A stretch of DNA of 64,000 bases from Halosolutus gelatinilyticus (GCF_023028105.1 NZ_CP095491.1:1054001-1118000), one strand, 5' to 3'. Counted from the first letter of the stretch, positions 35,100 to 44,391 are shown. Made by a program: numbers and translations. Notes: generated by a model not told the origin, from the letters alone.

Positions 35100-35590
35100 T
35101 TCGCAGGGAACTGTCCGCTTCTCAGACCGGTTTAATTAGGCCGTGCCGGTAATTCGAATCGACGCGGCATTAGTCGTTTTTCTCCACAGCCGCCGCAATC
35201 CGTTCTAGCGCGCGCACTGCTCTCCAAAGAAGGAACAACAAAAGCGCAAACGGGACAAACGATATCCAGACGACGGGCTGATTAACGAGGTAGATACCGA
35301 CCAATAGGACGAGAATGGCGATAGTGTACGTTGCAACGCGAGACATCGATCCTTGGTATCGAGTCGGCATCGGTGTCGGGTTTTGCGAAAGGGAGCATAA
35401 ATCATTTGATAGGTTAGGTCGAGTTATCCGGGCGGAGATCGCAGTAAATCGTTCGGAATTACGTACGACGCTTACTGCTCGAAACGAGCAGGCCTGCGAG
35501 TAGCACGGCCGAACCGGCTCCCAACCCGCCCGCTTCTCGAGTCGGCCGACTAGACACTGCCATCCGAACCGGCAAGACCGGCACTGAGTT
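35100..35590. other. Local low-GC patch
   Basis: By eye this stretch has clearly more A and T than the surrounding genes, with runs such as GGTTTAATTAGG, AACAACAAAAGCG and CATAAATCATTTGATAGG. It contains one small membrane-protein gene and a perfect hairpin at 35475-35491 (CTGCTCG-AAA-CGAGCAG). It may be a relic of acquired DNA. Confidence 0.5.
35170..35370 (-). CDS. Small two-helix membrane protein
   Basis: 66 aa from ATG 35370. A minus-strand TATA-like ATTTATGC (35395-35402) lies about 28 nt upstream, favouring this start over ATG 35346 (58 aa). Two hydrophobic helices, TIAILVLLVGIYL and ISFVPFALLLFLLW, are joined by a short turn; the C-terminal RALERIAAAVEKND is amphipathic. Base composition is lower in GC than neighbours. 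Function unknown. Confidence 0.6.
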   Translation of the reverse strand: MPTRYQGSMSRVATYTIAILVLLVGIYLVNQPVVWISFVPFALLLFLLWRAVRALERIAAAVEKND

Positions 35591-35596
35591 CCGGAC

Positions 35597-36715
35597 CTAG
35601 TATTCCGGAAGCCGATCGGAGGCGTCCGACCCTTCGACGAACGGGAGTTCGGTTCGGGCGGCGGGCACTTCCTCCCCGCCGACACGAACGGTCAAGTCGT
35701 CGCTAGCGAGGCCGTAGTCGACGATCGCGAGCGCAATAACGTCCTCCAGGAGCGGGCTGACGCCGGCGCGGGTCACCTCGCCGACCGAGGAGTCCCCGTC
35801 GAAGACGGCCGCGCCGGAGTCGGGGACCCGCGGCTCCTCGCTTTCGTCATCCTCGCCATCCTCGGTCGCGATCGTCAACCCGACGAGTCGTCGGCTGGGC
35901 TGTCCGCGGTTCTCGACGCGGGAGACGACCTCCTGGCCGACGTAACAGCCCTTCTCGAAGTCCAGGGCGTTACGGAGACCGAGGACGTTCGGGATCGTCC
36001 CCTCCAGTTCGGTGTGAAACAGCGGGGAGCCGGCTTCGAGACAGAGCGTGTCCCAGGTGCGGTAGCCGAACGGGGCCGCGTTGAGGCCGTGGTTCAACAG
36101 GACGTCGTAGACGGCTTCAGCGGCGTCGGCCGTGCAGACGACCTCGTAGCTCTCCTCGCCGGTGAGCGCGTCGGTGCGGACGACCGTCACCCCCTCGTCG
36201 CCCATCGATCCGCGGACGAACGAGTAGCGCCGATCGGGCGACCCGGATCCGGTGAGAACGCTCGCGATCTTCTCCGTGGCCGTGGGACCGTGGACGCCGA
36301 AAATCGCGTAGTCGTCGGTGGCGACGCGGATCTCGACGTCCTGGATGAACACCTTCTCGGACCAGTCCTCGGCGAGCGGCTCGGCCTCGCCCGGCGGCGT
36401 GAACAGCAGGAGTCGCTCGCCGGCGTTGTAGACGTAGAGCTCGACCTCAACGGCACCCTGGGGGTCGAGCACGAGCGCGTAACAGCCCTGCCCGTCCTCG
36501 CCGGGGACCCGGTTCGAGACGACGTTGTCGACGTACTCGACGCGATCGTCGCCCTCGACGACGAGCACGCCGTAGGCCGCCTCGAGCAAGCCGACGCCGT
36601 TGCGAACGGCCCGATGGGTTCGCTCCGGTCGGCCGTAGTGCTCGACGATCGTTCGGCCGTCACGCTCGCCGAACGTGGCGCCGAGATCCGCGTGCACAGC
36701 CTCGATAACGCTCAT
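35597..36715 (-). CDS. YgfZ/GcvT-like folate-binding protein
   Basis: 372 aa from ATG 36715. The diagnostic YgfZ block DFEKGCYVGQEVVSR (K-G-C-Y-x-G-Q-E) is present, preceded by an aminomethyltransferase-fold body (AIFGVHGPTATEKI, FGYRTWDTLCLEAG). YgfZ/IBA57 proteins assist Fe-S cluster enzymes using tetrahydrofolate. No other glycine-cleavage gene is nearby, which supports YgfZ over true GcvT. It follows a 99-aa wHTH gene by 39 nt. Confidence 0.87.
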   Translation of the reverse strand: MSVIEAVHADLGATFGERDGRTIVEHYGRPERTHRAVRNGVGLLEAAYGVLVVEGDDRVEYVDNVVSNRVPGEDGQGCYALVLDPQGAVEVELYVYNAGERLLLFTPPGEAEPLAEDWSEKVFIQDVEIRVATDDYAIFGVHGPTATEKIASVLTGSGSPDRRYSFVRGSMGDEGVTVVRTDALTGEESYEVVCTADAAEAVYDVLLNHGLNAAPFGYRTWDTLCLEAGSPLFHTELEGTIPNVLGLRNALDFEKGCYVGQEVVSRVENRGQPSRRLVGLTIATEDGEDDESEEPRVPDSGAAVFDGDSSVGEVTRAGVSPLLEDVIALAIVDYGLASDDLTVRVGGEEVPAARTELPFVEGSDASDRLPEY

Positions 36716-36754
36716 GCCTCCACGGAGGGGCCGGGCCCCCACAGGCGTTTCGAT

Positions 36755-37054
36755 TCAAAAAGGGATCCGCTTGCGCAGCCACTCGCCGATCGATTCGTCG
36801 GATTCCTCGTCGGCCGGCACGTCGGGAACGACCCGATCGGCGGGTTTGATCACCGTCTCGTTCGCGGAGGCGTCGACGACGATCAGGTCGTCGGCTTTCA
36901 GCGTCCCCAGGGCCTCCTCTAAGTCGTCGATGCCGACCTCGACGGCCGCACGAAGCTCGAAGACGGTCATTCCCTCCTCCGCTCGATCGACCAGCGCGTC
37001 GAGTACCGCGACCTCCGTCCGTGCCCGGTTTCGGTACTCCCGCTTTGCTTTCAT
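36755..37054 (-). CDS. Small winged-helix protein (probably DUF6432)
   Basis: 99 aa from ATG 37054 (MKAKREYRNRARTEVAVLDAL). The fold reads as winged helix: VAVLDALVDRAEEGMTVFELRAAV, then DDLEEALGTLKADDLIVVD. A C-terminal acidic and basic tail follows. I believe this matches the haloarchaeal family DUF6432. It is the first gene of a pair with the YgfZ-like gene, so it may regulate it. Confidence 0.68.
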   Translation of the reverse strand: MKAKREYRNRARTEVAVLDALVDRAEEGMTVFELRAAVEVGIDDLEEALGTLKADDLIVVDASANETVIKPADRVVPDVPADEESDESIGEWLRKRIPF

Positions 37055-37212
37055 CCAGCAGTACATTCGACGACCCGGGATTTGACGTTTGCCGTTCGAG
37101 CAGTGCCGACGAAGGTGAAGTGGCGACCGAAACCGATCGCATCCGATCGACCCCGCCAGTTCGTTTCATATCGAATATCAGTCATTTAAAGACGGACACG
37201 TATGCAGCACGT

Positions 37213-37220
37213 TTTTTATG
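37213..37220 (+). promoter_or_regulatory. TATA-like box of the DUF7093-type gene
   Basis: TTTTTATG centred 27 nt upstream of ATG 37244. It supports that start over the in-frame ATG at 37202, which would lie upstream of the box. Confidence 0.5.
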
Positions 37221-37243
37221 CCCTGAATCGGTACGGTTTGACA

Positions 37244-38080
37244 ATGGTCCTGCGATGTTCGCTGCTCGGACACGACTACGGAGACCCCGACGTCGATCGC
37301 GAGCGCGAAGAACGGGGCAGTGAGGTCGTCGTAACCGTCCAGGAGTACGAAGAGTGCGCTCGGTGCGGCCAGAGACACGTCATCAGCGAGAACACCGAAG
37401 TGACGAGTCTCACCACCGAGACGGCCGCCGATCCACGCCCCGACGAACCCGAAGCCGACGCCGACGACGCGGCGAGTACGCCGGACGCGGAGCCGACGGA
37501 TTCCGCAGCCGACGACATCGACATTCCGACCGACGAGAACGGCGACCCGATCACCGACGACGCGGAGATCCTCGAGGACGAGGAGCCGACCCCCGACCGC
37601 GATCGCGAACACGGCGAGTGGCCCGACTCCGAAGACGTCGGTCCGCCGGTCGGCGCGGACACGGAGCCCGCAGCGTGGCCCGACGCCGACGACGAGCAGT
37701 CGGTCGACGACGAGACCGAACCCGCGGCGTGGCCCGACGCCGACGAGGAGCCGATCGACGACGCCGTTCTGCTCGAGACGGACGCCACTGCCGAGGCCGA
37801 GCGCGGCGACGGCGCGTCGATCGGCCTCGACGCCGAACCCCCGGAGACGGGAGCGATCGAAGCCGAGCCGTCCGCAGCCGACCCCGAGGGACTCGGTATC
37901 GAACGCGCCACGTCGGCGCCCGCCCCCGCCGAGGGACGCGACAGCCCCGACGACGACGTTCCGATGGAGCTCTACTGCCCCCGCTGCGACTACATCGCCG
38001 GTAACGTCCGGACGTCGCTTCGAACGGGTGACATCTGCCCCGAGTGTCGAAAGGGATACCTCGGGGAACGAGAGCGGTAG
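37244..38080 (+). CDS. Zinc-ribbon protein with acidic middle (probably DUF7093)
   Basis: 278 aa starting MVLRCSLLGHDYGDPD. The N-terminal ECARCGQR and C-terminal pairs CPRCDY and CPECRKGYL form zinc ribbons. Between them about 170 residues are extremely rich in D, E and P and contain an 18-residue tandem repeat (TEPAAWPDAD units). I believe this is the haloarchaeal family DUF7093. A zinc-ribbon at each end joined by a disordered acidic linker suggests a scaffold or nucleic-acid-linked role, unproven. Confidence 0.72.
   Translation: MVLRCSLLGHDYGDPDVDREREERGSEVVVTVQEYEECARCGQRHVISENTEVTSLTTETAADPRPDEPEADADDAASTPDAEPTDSAADDIDIPTDENGDPITDDAEILEDEEPTPDRDREHGEWPDSEDVGPPVGADTEPAAWPDADDEQSVDDETEPAAWPDADEEPIDDAVLLETDATAEAERGDGASIGLDAEPPETGAIEAEPSAADPEGLGIERATSAPAPAEGRDSPDDDVPMELYCPRCDYIAGNVRTSLRTGDICPECRKGYLGERER
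37661..37757 (+). repeat. 54-nt tandem repeat inside the zinc-ribbon gene
   Basis: TEPAAWPDAD-encoding units begin at 37661 and 37715, exactly 54 nt apart. The second copy diverges after about 40 nt. It is an in-frame expansion of the acidic linker. Confidence 0.6.
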
Positions 38081-38279
38081 CGACGACATTCGAACAGTTC
38101 TCTTCGACCGACGCGGTCGGACGGGCACGATCGGTTGCGATCGTCCGCCGCGATCGGCGACGCTCCGATGATAGTCGATCACCGCCGATCGCGGCAGCCG
38201 ATTCCGACTCGGACCTATCGAGACGCCACAACGTCGGCTATGAAAAGAGGTAAACCAGCCGCCGTGTATTCTCCAATCC

Positions 38280-38663
38280 ATGAAGGAGTACAAGATGCGT
38301 CGCGGTGAGTATCTCGAGGAGCGAATCCCCGACATGGAAGCCACCATCAAGGACTACTTCGGACCCATCACGGACACCCAGGAGTACAAGGGGAGCGAGC
38401 TCTACGTGATCGGCGAACCCGACAATCCCGTCTTCGAGAAGATCGTCGTCGGGGCCGTCGCGTACTCCGGCAAGAAGGATAAACTCGGCGTCGAGTTCCA
38501 CGAGCGCGACCCCACCGAACTCGGCCCGGACGAACTCGAGGCCGCCGGCGACGCCGTCAACGCGAAAAACGACTTCCTGCTCGAGGCGACCGGTCGGGAC
38601 GCCAAGGCCCGGCGCGATTCGTTGAAGCGATCGGTCGAGGACGATCCCGATCACGACCTCTGA
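38280..38663 (+). CDS. Conserved haloarchaeal protein (probably DUF5611)
   Basis: 127 aa. MKEYKMRRGEYLEERIPDM and DYFGPITDTQEYKGSELYVIG are typical of a short euryarchaeal family I believe is DUF5611. Compact alpha/beta pattern with a charged helical C terminus (AKARRDSLKRSVEDDP). An in-frame ATG at residue 6 is an alternative start. Function unknown; no motif for catalysis. Confidence 0.75.
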   Translation: MKEYKMRRGEYLEERIPDMEATIKDYFGPITDTQEYKGSELYVIGEPDNPVFEKIVVGAVAYSGKKDKLGVEFHERDPTELGPDELEAAGDAVNAKNDFLLEATGRDAKARRDSLKRSVEDDPDHDL

Positions 38664-38929
38664 CCACCGGCCATTTGCTCTGGAATCTGCTCTGCTGACG
38701 ACAGCGACGCTGCCCCACAGCGCACCGTGTTTCGGCAACCGGTCAATCGAAAGCGCCCTCTTTCCCGTCGGATTAGTCGTCGGCCTGCTCGCAGCCTGCG
38801 GCTGCTCGCGGCGCAGTACGCCTTCTCTGCCCTTCCCCAGGTCGGAACGACCAGCAGCGGATCGGACGAAGTGGGAGCCGCAACGCACTTCGAAACGGCT
38901 ATCGGCAGCACGTCGAATTTCCGGGTAAG

Positions 38930-39118
38930 ATGGATCTCACCGCGTTCCTGATCGCGACGGCGATCGCACACGCCGGCTTTGCGATCTTCGTTGCCGCCCA
39001 CGCCCGCCTCACGGACCGGGACGCCGGCAACTGGCCGTACGTCACGCTCGCGATCGGGCTCGCCGGGCTCGCCGGTTACTTCTTCTACGACGAGATCACC
39101 GGCGGCGGCCGGATCTGA
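38930..39118 (+). CDS. 62-aa two-helix membrane protein
   Basis: 62 aa with helices at residues 4-24 (LTAFLIATAIAHAGFAIFVAA) and 37-55, separated by the polar loop RLTDRDAGN. The short C terminus ends TGGGRI. Size and topology are common among haloarchaeal small membrane proteins. The 266 nt upstream holds no gene I can support. Confidence 0.55.
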   Translation: MDLTAFLIATAIAHAGFAIFVAAHARLTDRDAGNWPYVTLAIGLAGLAGYFFYDEITGGGRI

Positions 39119-39169
39119 GCCGGCGGGGATAGAATAGCCGCAGCGAGAACCGGGAGAATCGATCGCCGA

Positions 39170-40759
39170 TCAGGCCAAAAAGACGTGCCGCGGCCGGTCG
39201 GCGAGGATATTACGCCCGAACTCGACGGTCTCGGAGAAGGCGTCGCTGCGGAAGAACGCCATCGCGTCCTCACGTGAGTCCCAGCGGCTGGCGATGAACA
39301 TGTCGTTTTCGTCCTCGCGGTTTTCCAGCAGGTCGGTCTTGCGGTGTCCGTCCATGTCCGCGAGGAGGCCCGCGACGTCGCCGAAGGTGTCGACGAAGTC
39401 CTCGCGATGCTCCGGCTCGACGGCGTAGAACATGCCCATCGTCCCCCACGAATCGTCGTCATCGTCGCTCGCGGGGCCGTCGCCCCGCTCGCCATCGGCG
39501 CCTACCGGCGCCCCGTCTCCAGCCTGTCGGACGATGTCGGGCAGGTCGGCGAGGAACCCGGCCGCCGTGTTCGCGGCGCGCTCGGTTTCCCAGAGGCTGA
39601 CGATCGCGGTCTCGGAGTCTTCGTTTCGCGGTTCGTAGACCGCCGTCTTCACGTGCGTGTCGTAGTGGTCGAAGTTCGTCCGCAAGCCGTCGACCTCCTC
39701 GAAGAGGTCGTCGGCGTCGGCGGCGGAGTAGAGCACGACGGCGTGGACGTCCTCGCCGTGGGGCTGGCCCGCGTAGACGCCGATCTCCTCGAGTTCGCTC
39801 CGGACGTCGTCGTCGCTCGCACCGCCGTGGTGGCCCGACTCGTCCGAGTCGCCGTGGGAGTGGCCGCCGTGCGGGTGGCCGCCGGAGTCGCCGTGGGAAT
39901 GCCCACTGGAGTCGTCGTACGGGCGGCCGCTTGCGGCGCTTCCGTGGTGTCCGTGCGCACCGTTCGCGTCCGCCTGCGGGATCGACTCGCCCGCGAGGAA
40001 CGCGCCGAGTTGCTCGGCCGGGAACCGCCGCGCGGAGCGGAACCGACCGAACTCCGCGAACCGCGAACTCGAGGGATCGAAGCGCATCTCGTAGAGCAGG
40101 TCCTTCACGTCGGCCGGATCGTCGGCGAACAGCGTCACGCCCCACTCGAAGTCGTCGAGGCCGATGCTGCCGGAGATGATCTGCGTGACGCGGCCCGCGT
40201 AGCCCTTGCCGATCTCGCCGTGGGACGAGAGGTGTTCCGCGCGCTCGTCGAAGGAGAGGTCGTACCAGTTGTGGTCCGGGCCGCGGCGCTTGCTCATCGG
40301 GTAGAAGCTGACGAACTCGGCGTCCGGAATCTCGGGTTTGAGCCGGGATTCGATGTACCGTTTCATCCCGGTATCCTCCACCTCCGCATCGTCGTCGAAG
40401 AACTCCTGGGACATGTAGCCCGAAACCTCCGTCACCGAGAGGTACGAGTCGGTCCGTTCCGTGAACGCCGCGAGCGCCGTGTGCTCGAACCGCCGCTCGA
40501 TCGCGTCGAGGTCCGCGAGCGTCGGTCGCAGGTGGAGCACCAGCAGATCGGCCTCGTGCCCGAGCACGGAGAAGACGGCCGAGTCGCCCTCGTCGGCGTC
40601 CGCGACGGCTTCGGCCGCGGAGAGGTAGTCGACCCCCTCCTCGATCGCCCGCGTCCGTTCTCGATCGGGGGCCGCCCGCCAGGCGTCCCAGTCGATCGAC
40701 CGGAAATCGTGCAAGACGTACCAGCCCTCTTCGGTCTGTGGCGGTTGCCGTCGGTCCAT
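39170..40759 (-). CDS. pitA: PitA: chlorite dismutase-like/HemQ domain fused to ABM domain
   Basis: 529 aa from ATG 40759 (MDRRQPPQTEEGWYVLHDF). Residues 1 to about 245 match the Cld/HemQ fold: FVSFYPMSKRRGPDHNWYDL, LSSHGEIGKGYAGRV (probable heme-ligand His), SGSIGLDDFEWGV, YEMRFDPSSSRFAEFG. A His/Gly/Ser/Asp-rich linker follows (residues about 255-310), then an alpha/beta-barrel-like segment and a C-terminal antibiotic-biosynthesis-monooxygenase (ABM) domain ending in RPRHVFLA. This fusion is the known haloarchaeal PitA. It may act in heme synthesis or heme handling. A PadR regulator is divergent. Confidence 0.88.
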   Translation of the reverse strand: MDRRQPPQTEEGWYVLHDFRSIDWDAWRAAPDRERTRAIEEGVDYLSAAEAVADADEGDSAVFSVLGHEADLLVLHLRPTLADLDAIERRFEHTALAAFTERTDSYLSVTEVSGYMSQEFFDDDAEVEDTGMKRYIESRLKPEIPDAEFVSFYPMSKRRGPDHNWYDLSFDERAEHLSSHGEIGKGYAGRVTQIISGSIGLDDFEWGVTLFADDPADVKDLLYEMRFDPSSSRFAEFGRFRSARRFPAEQLGAFLAGESIPQADANGAHGHHGSAASGRPYDDSSGHSHGDSGGHPHGGHSHGDSDESGHHGGASDDDVRSELEEIGVYAGQPHGEDVHAVVLYSAADADDLFEEVDGLRTNFDHYDTHVKTAVYEPRNEDSETAIVSLWETERAANTAAGFLADLPDIVRQAGDGAPVGADGERGDGPASDDDDDSWGTMGMFYAVEPEHREDFVDTFGDVAGLLADMDGHRKTDLLENREDENDMFIASRWDSREDAMAFFRSDAFSETVEFGRNILADRPRHVFLA

Positions 40760-40942
40760 GATCGCGGGTTGGGCCGGCGGCGTCAAGAAGTGCCGGGTTT
40801 CGGGCCGGCGTCGCCGGTAGCCTGCGCTCCCGTCCCGTTCCCAGCGATCGACCCTGATCACCCCGATCGCGCCGATCGACGAACCGAGAACGCAACGGCC
40901 GACAGAAGTCATTTACGTTAGACGTGGTTAGATTCCGCGTAC

Positions 40943-41467
40943 ATGCGGAAAAGTGGGCCGCCGAAAGGAGTTATCGCCTATCTCGTCCTCGAGTTGCTCG
41001 AGGAGAAGCCGCGGTACGGCTACGAGATCTTAAAGGAGATTCGCGAGATCAGCGGCGGTCACTGGGAGCCGTCCTACGGCTCCGTGTATCCGATCCTCTA
41101 CAAGTTCGAGGAGAAAGGGTGGGCCGAGCGGATCGACCGCGAGGACGAGCCCGATCGAAAGTACTTCGAACTCACCGACGCGGGCTACGAGGAACTCGAA
41201 GCGCGGCGCGAGACCGGCGCGGAGAAGGCGCGGGACTTCGCGGACGTCATCCTCGGGTTCTTCCACGTCTACGCGGCGTTCGCGACCGACGATCGGTTCC
41301 GGGTCCCCGAGAAGGAAGGCGAGTGGCGGTTCGACGAGGCGTTCAGTCGCTGGATGGTCGAACAGGTCGTTCGCCACCACGAACACTACTTCGACGCGGA
41401 ATTCGAGCGGGTCGAGGACGCGCCCGAGGAGTTCTACGAGCGCCACGGCGTCGAACACGACGAGTAA
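40943..41467 (+). CDS. PadR-family transcriptional regulator
   Basis: 174 aa. PadR winged helix: GVIAYLVLELLEEKPRYGYEILKEI, then SYGSVYPILYKFEEKGWAERI and KYFELTDAGYEELEARR. The C-terminal half is helical and acidic and probably dimerises. The 183-nt gap to the divergent pitA start is shared promoter space, so control of pitA and autoregulation are likely. Ligand unknown; heme or iron status is a guess from context. Confidence 0.87.
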   Translation: MRKSGPPKGVIAYLVLELLEEKPRYGYEILKEIREISGGHWEPSYGSVYPILYKFEEKGWAERIDREDEPDRKYFELTDAGYEELEARRETGAEKARDFADVILGFFHVYAAFATDDRFRVPEKEGEWRFDEAFSRWMVEQVVRHHEHYFDAEFERVEDAPEEFYERHGVEHDE

Positions 41468-41510
41468 TGCCCGGGCGTATTTACGACGAATAGCGGCTGC
41501 GAGATCGATT

Positions 41511-42410
41511 CTATGGGAGGTCGCCCGTCAGGAACTTCCGGAGGAGCGCGCGGAGTTCGTCGCGAGCGCCCGGTCCCGGGAAGTGGGATTCGCCTTTCAG
41601 CCGGACGACGACTTCCAAGTTCCGGATCGCCCGCTTGGCCCGCGGGACGACGACGTCCGGCGGAAAGAAGAGATCCCGCTCGGCGACCGCGAGCAGCGTC
41701 GGGGCGTCGAATCCCGCCAACTCGTCCGGCGTCGCCGTCTTCGGGAACGATCGCTCCAGTTTCACCTCGTCGAAGACGGCCCCCACGACGTCGAGGATCG
41801 TCTCGTCGATCGCCTCGGCCGGTTCCGTGAACATCGGTTGTACCGCCCGCCGGAGGCGCGATCGGTCGGGCGCGAGCCGATAGGCCAGCATCGGCAGGAC
41901 GATCTCGACGAGCAGCCGCCGGATCGAGCCGGTTCCGAGGCCCGCCGGCACAACCAGTCCCGCGCGCGAGATGCGATCGGGCGCGAACGCCGCCGTCCGC
42001 AGGACGATCCCACCGCCGTAGGACGGGCCGAGCATCGGGACGCGATCGAGGCCGAGGCCGTCGAGGATGTCGCACGCCCACGTCCCGTAGCTGTCGTCGC
42101 GGGGCGAGAGCCGCGTCTGGGCGCTGAATCCGGGGTGGCCGATCGTGTCCGGCGCGTAGAGCCGGAACTCGTCGGCGAGCGGGAGAAACCACGACAGACT
42201 GATCGGGTTGACGACGTTGCCGCCGTGAAACACCACGACCGGCGGCGCGTCCTCGGGGCCGGCGGCGAGGACGTGCGTCTCGCCGAATCGGGTCTCGACG
42301 AAGCGCCGATCGAAGTCGGCGTCGAGGTCCCCGAGCAGCGTCTCGTAGAGCGATTTGAGTCGTCGCTCGCCCCGTTTCGATCGGTAGATGCCGTCGTCGT
42401 CGCCAATCAC
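41511..42410 (-). CDS. Alpha/beta hydrolase
   Basis: 299 aa. Oxyanion segment VVFHGGNVVNP, nucleophile elbow GPSYGGG with the catalytic Ser near residue 122, an acid in AVAERDLFFPPD and a terminal His in GESHFPGPG complete the triad order. No signal peptide. The substrate is not predictable. It lies 63 nt downstream of the site-2 protease gene on the same strand and may share its transcript. Confidence 0.84.
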   Translation of the reverse strand: MIGDDDGIYRSKRGERRLKSLYETLLGDLDADFDRRFVETRFGETHVLAAGPEDAPPVVVFHGGNVVNPISLSWFLPLADEFRLYAPDTIGHPGFSAQTRLSPRDDSYGTWACDILDGLGLDRVPMLGPSYGGGIVLRTAAFAPDRISRAGLVVPAGLGTGSIRRLLVEIVLPMLAYRLAPDRSRLRRAVQPMFTEPAEAIDETILDVVGAVFDEVKLERSFPKTATPDELAGFDAPTLLAVAERDLFFPPDVVVPRAKRAIRNLEVVVRLKGESHFPGPGARDELRALLRKFLTGDLP

Positions 42411-42473
42411 GACGGACGATACGTCACCGCAGGTGAAAACTGTGCGTCCGGAACGGGGCCGGTCAAAACGCGT

Positions 42474-44309
42474 TCAGCCCGCGAGCAGCCCCGGCGCGAA
42501 CACCATCGCGAGGAAGCTGACGAGCATCGTCAGCCCGATCGAGGTCGTCACGATGCGAACCATCCCGCGGGTCGAATCGATCGGGAGCCGAGAGAAGATC
42601 GCCTCCGTGCTGGTCCGGAGAATGTGGCCGCCGTCGAGCGGAAACGCCGGGATGCAGTTGAAGAAGCCGAGCTGGACGTTGATCCAGCCGGTCCAGAACA
42701 GCAGGTTCGCGATCGCGAAGACGGTCCAGTCCCCGAGCGCGCCGAGCGCGCCCTGTGCCACGTAGAAGTTCTCGATGCCCCCGGCGAATCCCGCGAAGTT
42801 GAAGGGGAGGCCGCCGGCGATGCCCATGATCGGCAACAGCAGCGCCAGTCCGATCTTCCCGAAGAAGCTGTCGGCGATCGCGCCGAACCGGCTCTCGCCC
42901 TCGCCGCCCAGCAGGGCGAGGTACTCCCCGGCGGGGTAGAGCTGGACGCCGATCGCGCTCACCGTGAGCCCCGACACGCCGGGGTTCGGGGAGATGCCGA
43001 GGAAGCCGATGTCGAACCGTTCGTGCTGGCCGAGCGTCACGGTGGCCTCGTTGCGCTCGCCGGCCGAATCGTAGTACGTGACGGAGATCTCGTCGCCCGC
43101 GCTGGTCGTATCGAGGACCGACTGGAGGTCCTCGTAGTTGTGGATCCGCTCGCCGCCGAGGCCCGTGATGACGATCGGGCCGTCGGTCGGGCCGATCGCG
43201 TTCCCGAGCGGCTCGTCCTCGAGGACCGTCACCGCGGAGCCGATCGGCACCTCGCGGTCGACGCGCTCGCCGTCCTGTTGGATCGTGAGCCGGGCCGTCT
43301 CGTCGTCGCCGACGGCCTCGTAGAAGCCGCGTTCGGTCGCGATCGGCTCGCCGTCGACGGCGAGGATCGAGTCGCCGGCGTCCAGCCCGAGCGGGCTGTT
43401 CTCCATCGCCGCGGTCACGACGAGCGAGAGTTCGACCGGGACCGTCCGCTCGCCGTTGAGTTCGACCGACACCCGATCGCTGTCGGCGGCTTCGAGCCGC
43501 GCTTCGAGGTCGTCGTTCGTCTCGACCGCCTCGCCGTCGATCGCCGTGATCCGATCGTCCGGCTGGATACCGGCGGCGGCGGCGGGCGAGTCGGGCGCGA
43601 CGCCCCCGACCGCGGCGCCGGGTGCGACGGCGATCGATCCGGCCACGGGGCCGAACAGCAACGCGAAGGCGACGAGCGTGACCGCGAAGTTGTTCGTGAC
43701 GCCGGCGGCGAACATTCGCGTCTGGCCGCCGCGGGAGGCGGTTCGACTGCTCTCCTGGTCGGGTTCGACGAACGCGCCGACCGGGAGAATCGCGAGCAGC
43801 GCGATCCCCATCGATTCGATGTCGATGTCCTCGACCCGGCAGAGCAGGCCGTGGCCGCCCTCGTGGACGACGAGGCCGACGAGCAGACCGAAGACGATTC
43901 CGGGCGTCGCCGACAGCGGCAGGAAGTCGTTGACGCCGGGAATGACGAGCACGTTCCGCGGCTGCTGGACGCTCGTCGCGACCTGGGGCGAGGTCAGCGA
44001 ACTCACCGCCGCCGAGATGAGGAAGACGAACATCGCCACCATCACGACGAGCGCGATGCCGATGCCGAGGTTCGCCCACGCGCGCCAGAATCGCTTGGGT
44101 CTCGCGAGGCGATCGAGAAACGCTCGCCCGCGTTTCGTGTGGATCGTCAGAATCGGCCCCTGCGTGCCGACGTACTCCGGCAGGAGGCCCGACTGTCGGG
44201 CGACGACGATCGCGAGCCAGTAGATCGCGAGGCCGACGACGGTCCAGGCCAGGAGCTCCGATCCGAAGAGTTCGGGGGACGAGACGAGAGCGGGAGGGCC
44301 GTATTCCAT
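42474..44309 (-). CDS. Site-2-type membrane metalloprotease (M50) with PDZ domains
   Basis: 611 aa. Zinc site HEGGH near residues 148-152 (VVHEGGHGLL) and the third ligand in FPLDGGHILR near residue 558. Between them are two PDZ-like domains (residues about 235-430; GIQPDDRITAIDGEAV, GLDAGDSILAVDGEPI and a third GLGGERIHNYEDL). Several membrane helices flank these. S2P enzymes cut transmembrane regulators within the bilayer. It lies 82 nt after lysS. Confidence 0.88.
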   Translation of the reverse strand: MEYGPPALVSSPELFGSELLAWTVVGLAIYWLAIVVARQSGLLPEYVGTQGPILTIHTKRGRAFLDRLARPKRFWRAWANLGIGIALVVMVAMFVFLISAAVSSLTSPQVATSVQQPRNVLVIPGVNDFLPLSATPGIVFGLLVGLVVHEGGHGLLCRVEDIDIESMGIALLAILPVGAFVEPDQESSRTASRGGQTRMFAAGVTNNFAVTLVAFALLFGPVAGSIAVAPGAAVGGVAPDSPAAAAGIQPDDRITAIDGEAVETNDDLEARLEAADSDRVSVELNGERTVPVELSLVVTAAMENSPLGLDAGDSILAVDGEPIATERGFYEAVGDDETARLTIQQDGERVDREVPIGSAVTVLEDEPLGNAIGPTDGPIVITGLGGERIHNYEDLQSVLDTTSAGDEISVTYYDSAGERNEATVTLGQHERFDIGFLGISPNPGVSGLTVSAIGVQLYPAGEYLALLGGEGESRFGAIADSFFGKIGLALLLPIMGIAGGLPFNFAGFAGGIENFYVAQGALGALGDWTVFAIANLLFWTGWINVQLGFFNCIPAFPLDGGHILRTSTEAIFSRLPIDSTRGMVRIVTTSIGLTMLVSFLAMVFAPGLLAG

Positions 44310-44391
44310 CGGTACTATCTCCGGGGGGCGGTCTCAAATGGCTTTTGTCTATTCGCGATGAAAACGAACCGACGCTCGATCGAACCCGCGG

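Noticed and set aside
35315-35503. 62-codon plus-strand frame opposite the small membrane protein
   Set aside because: The minus-strand frame has a promoter at the right distance and a clear two-helix pattern; this one has neither.
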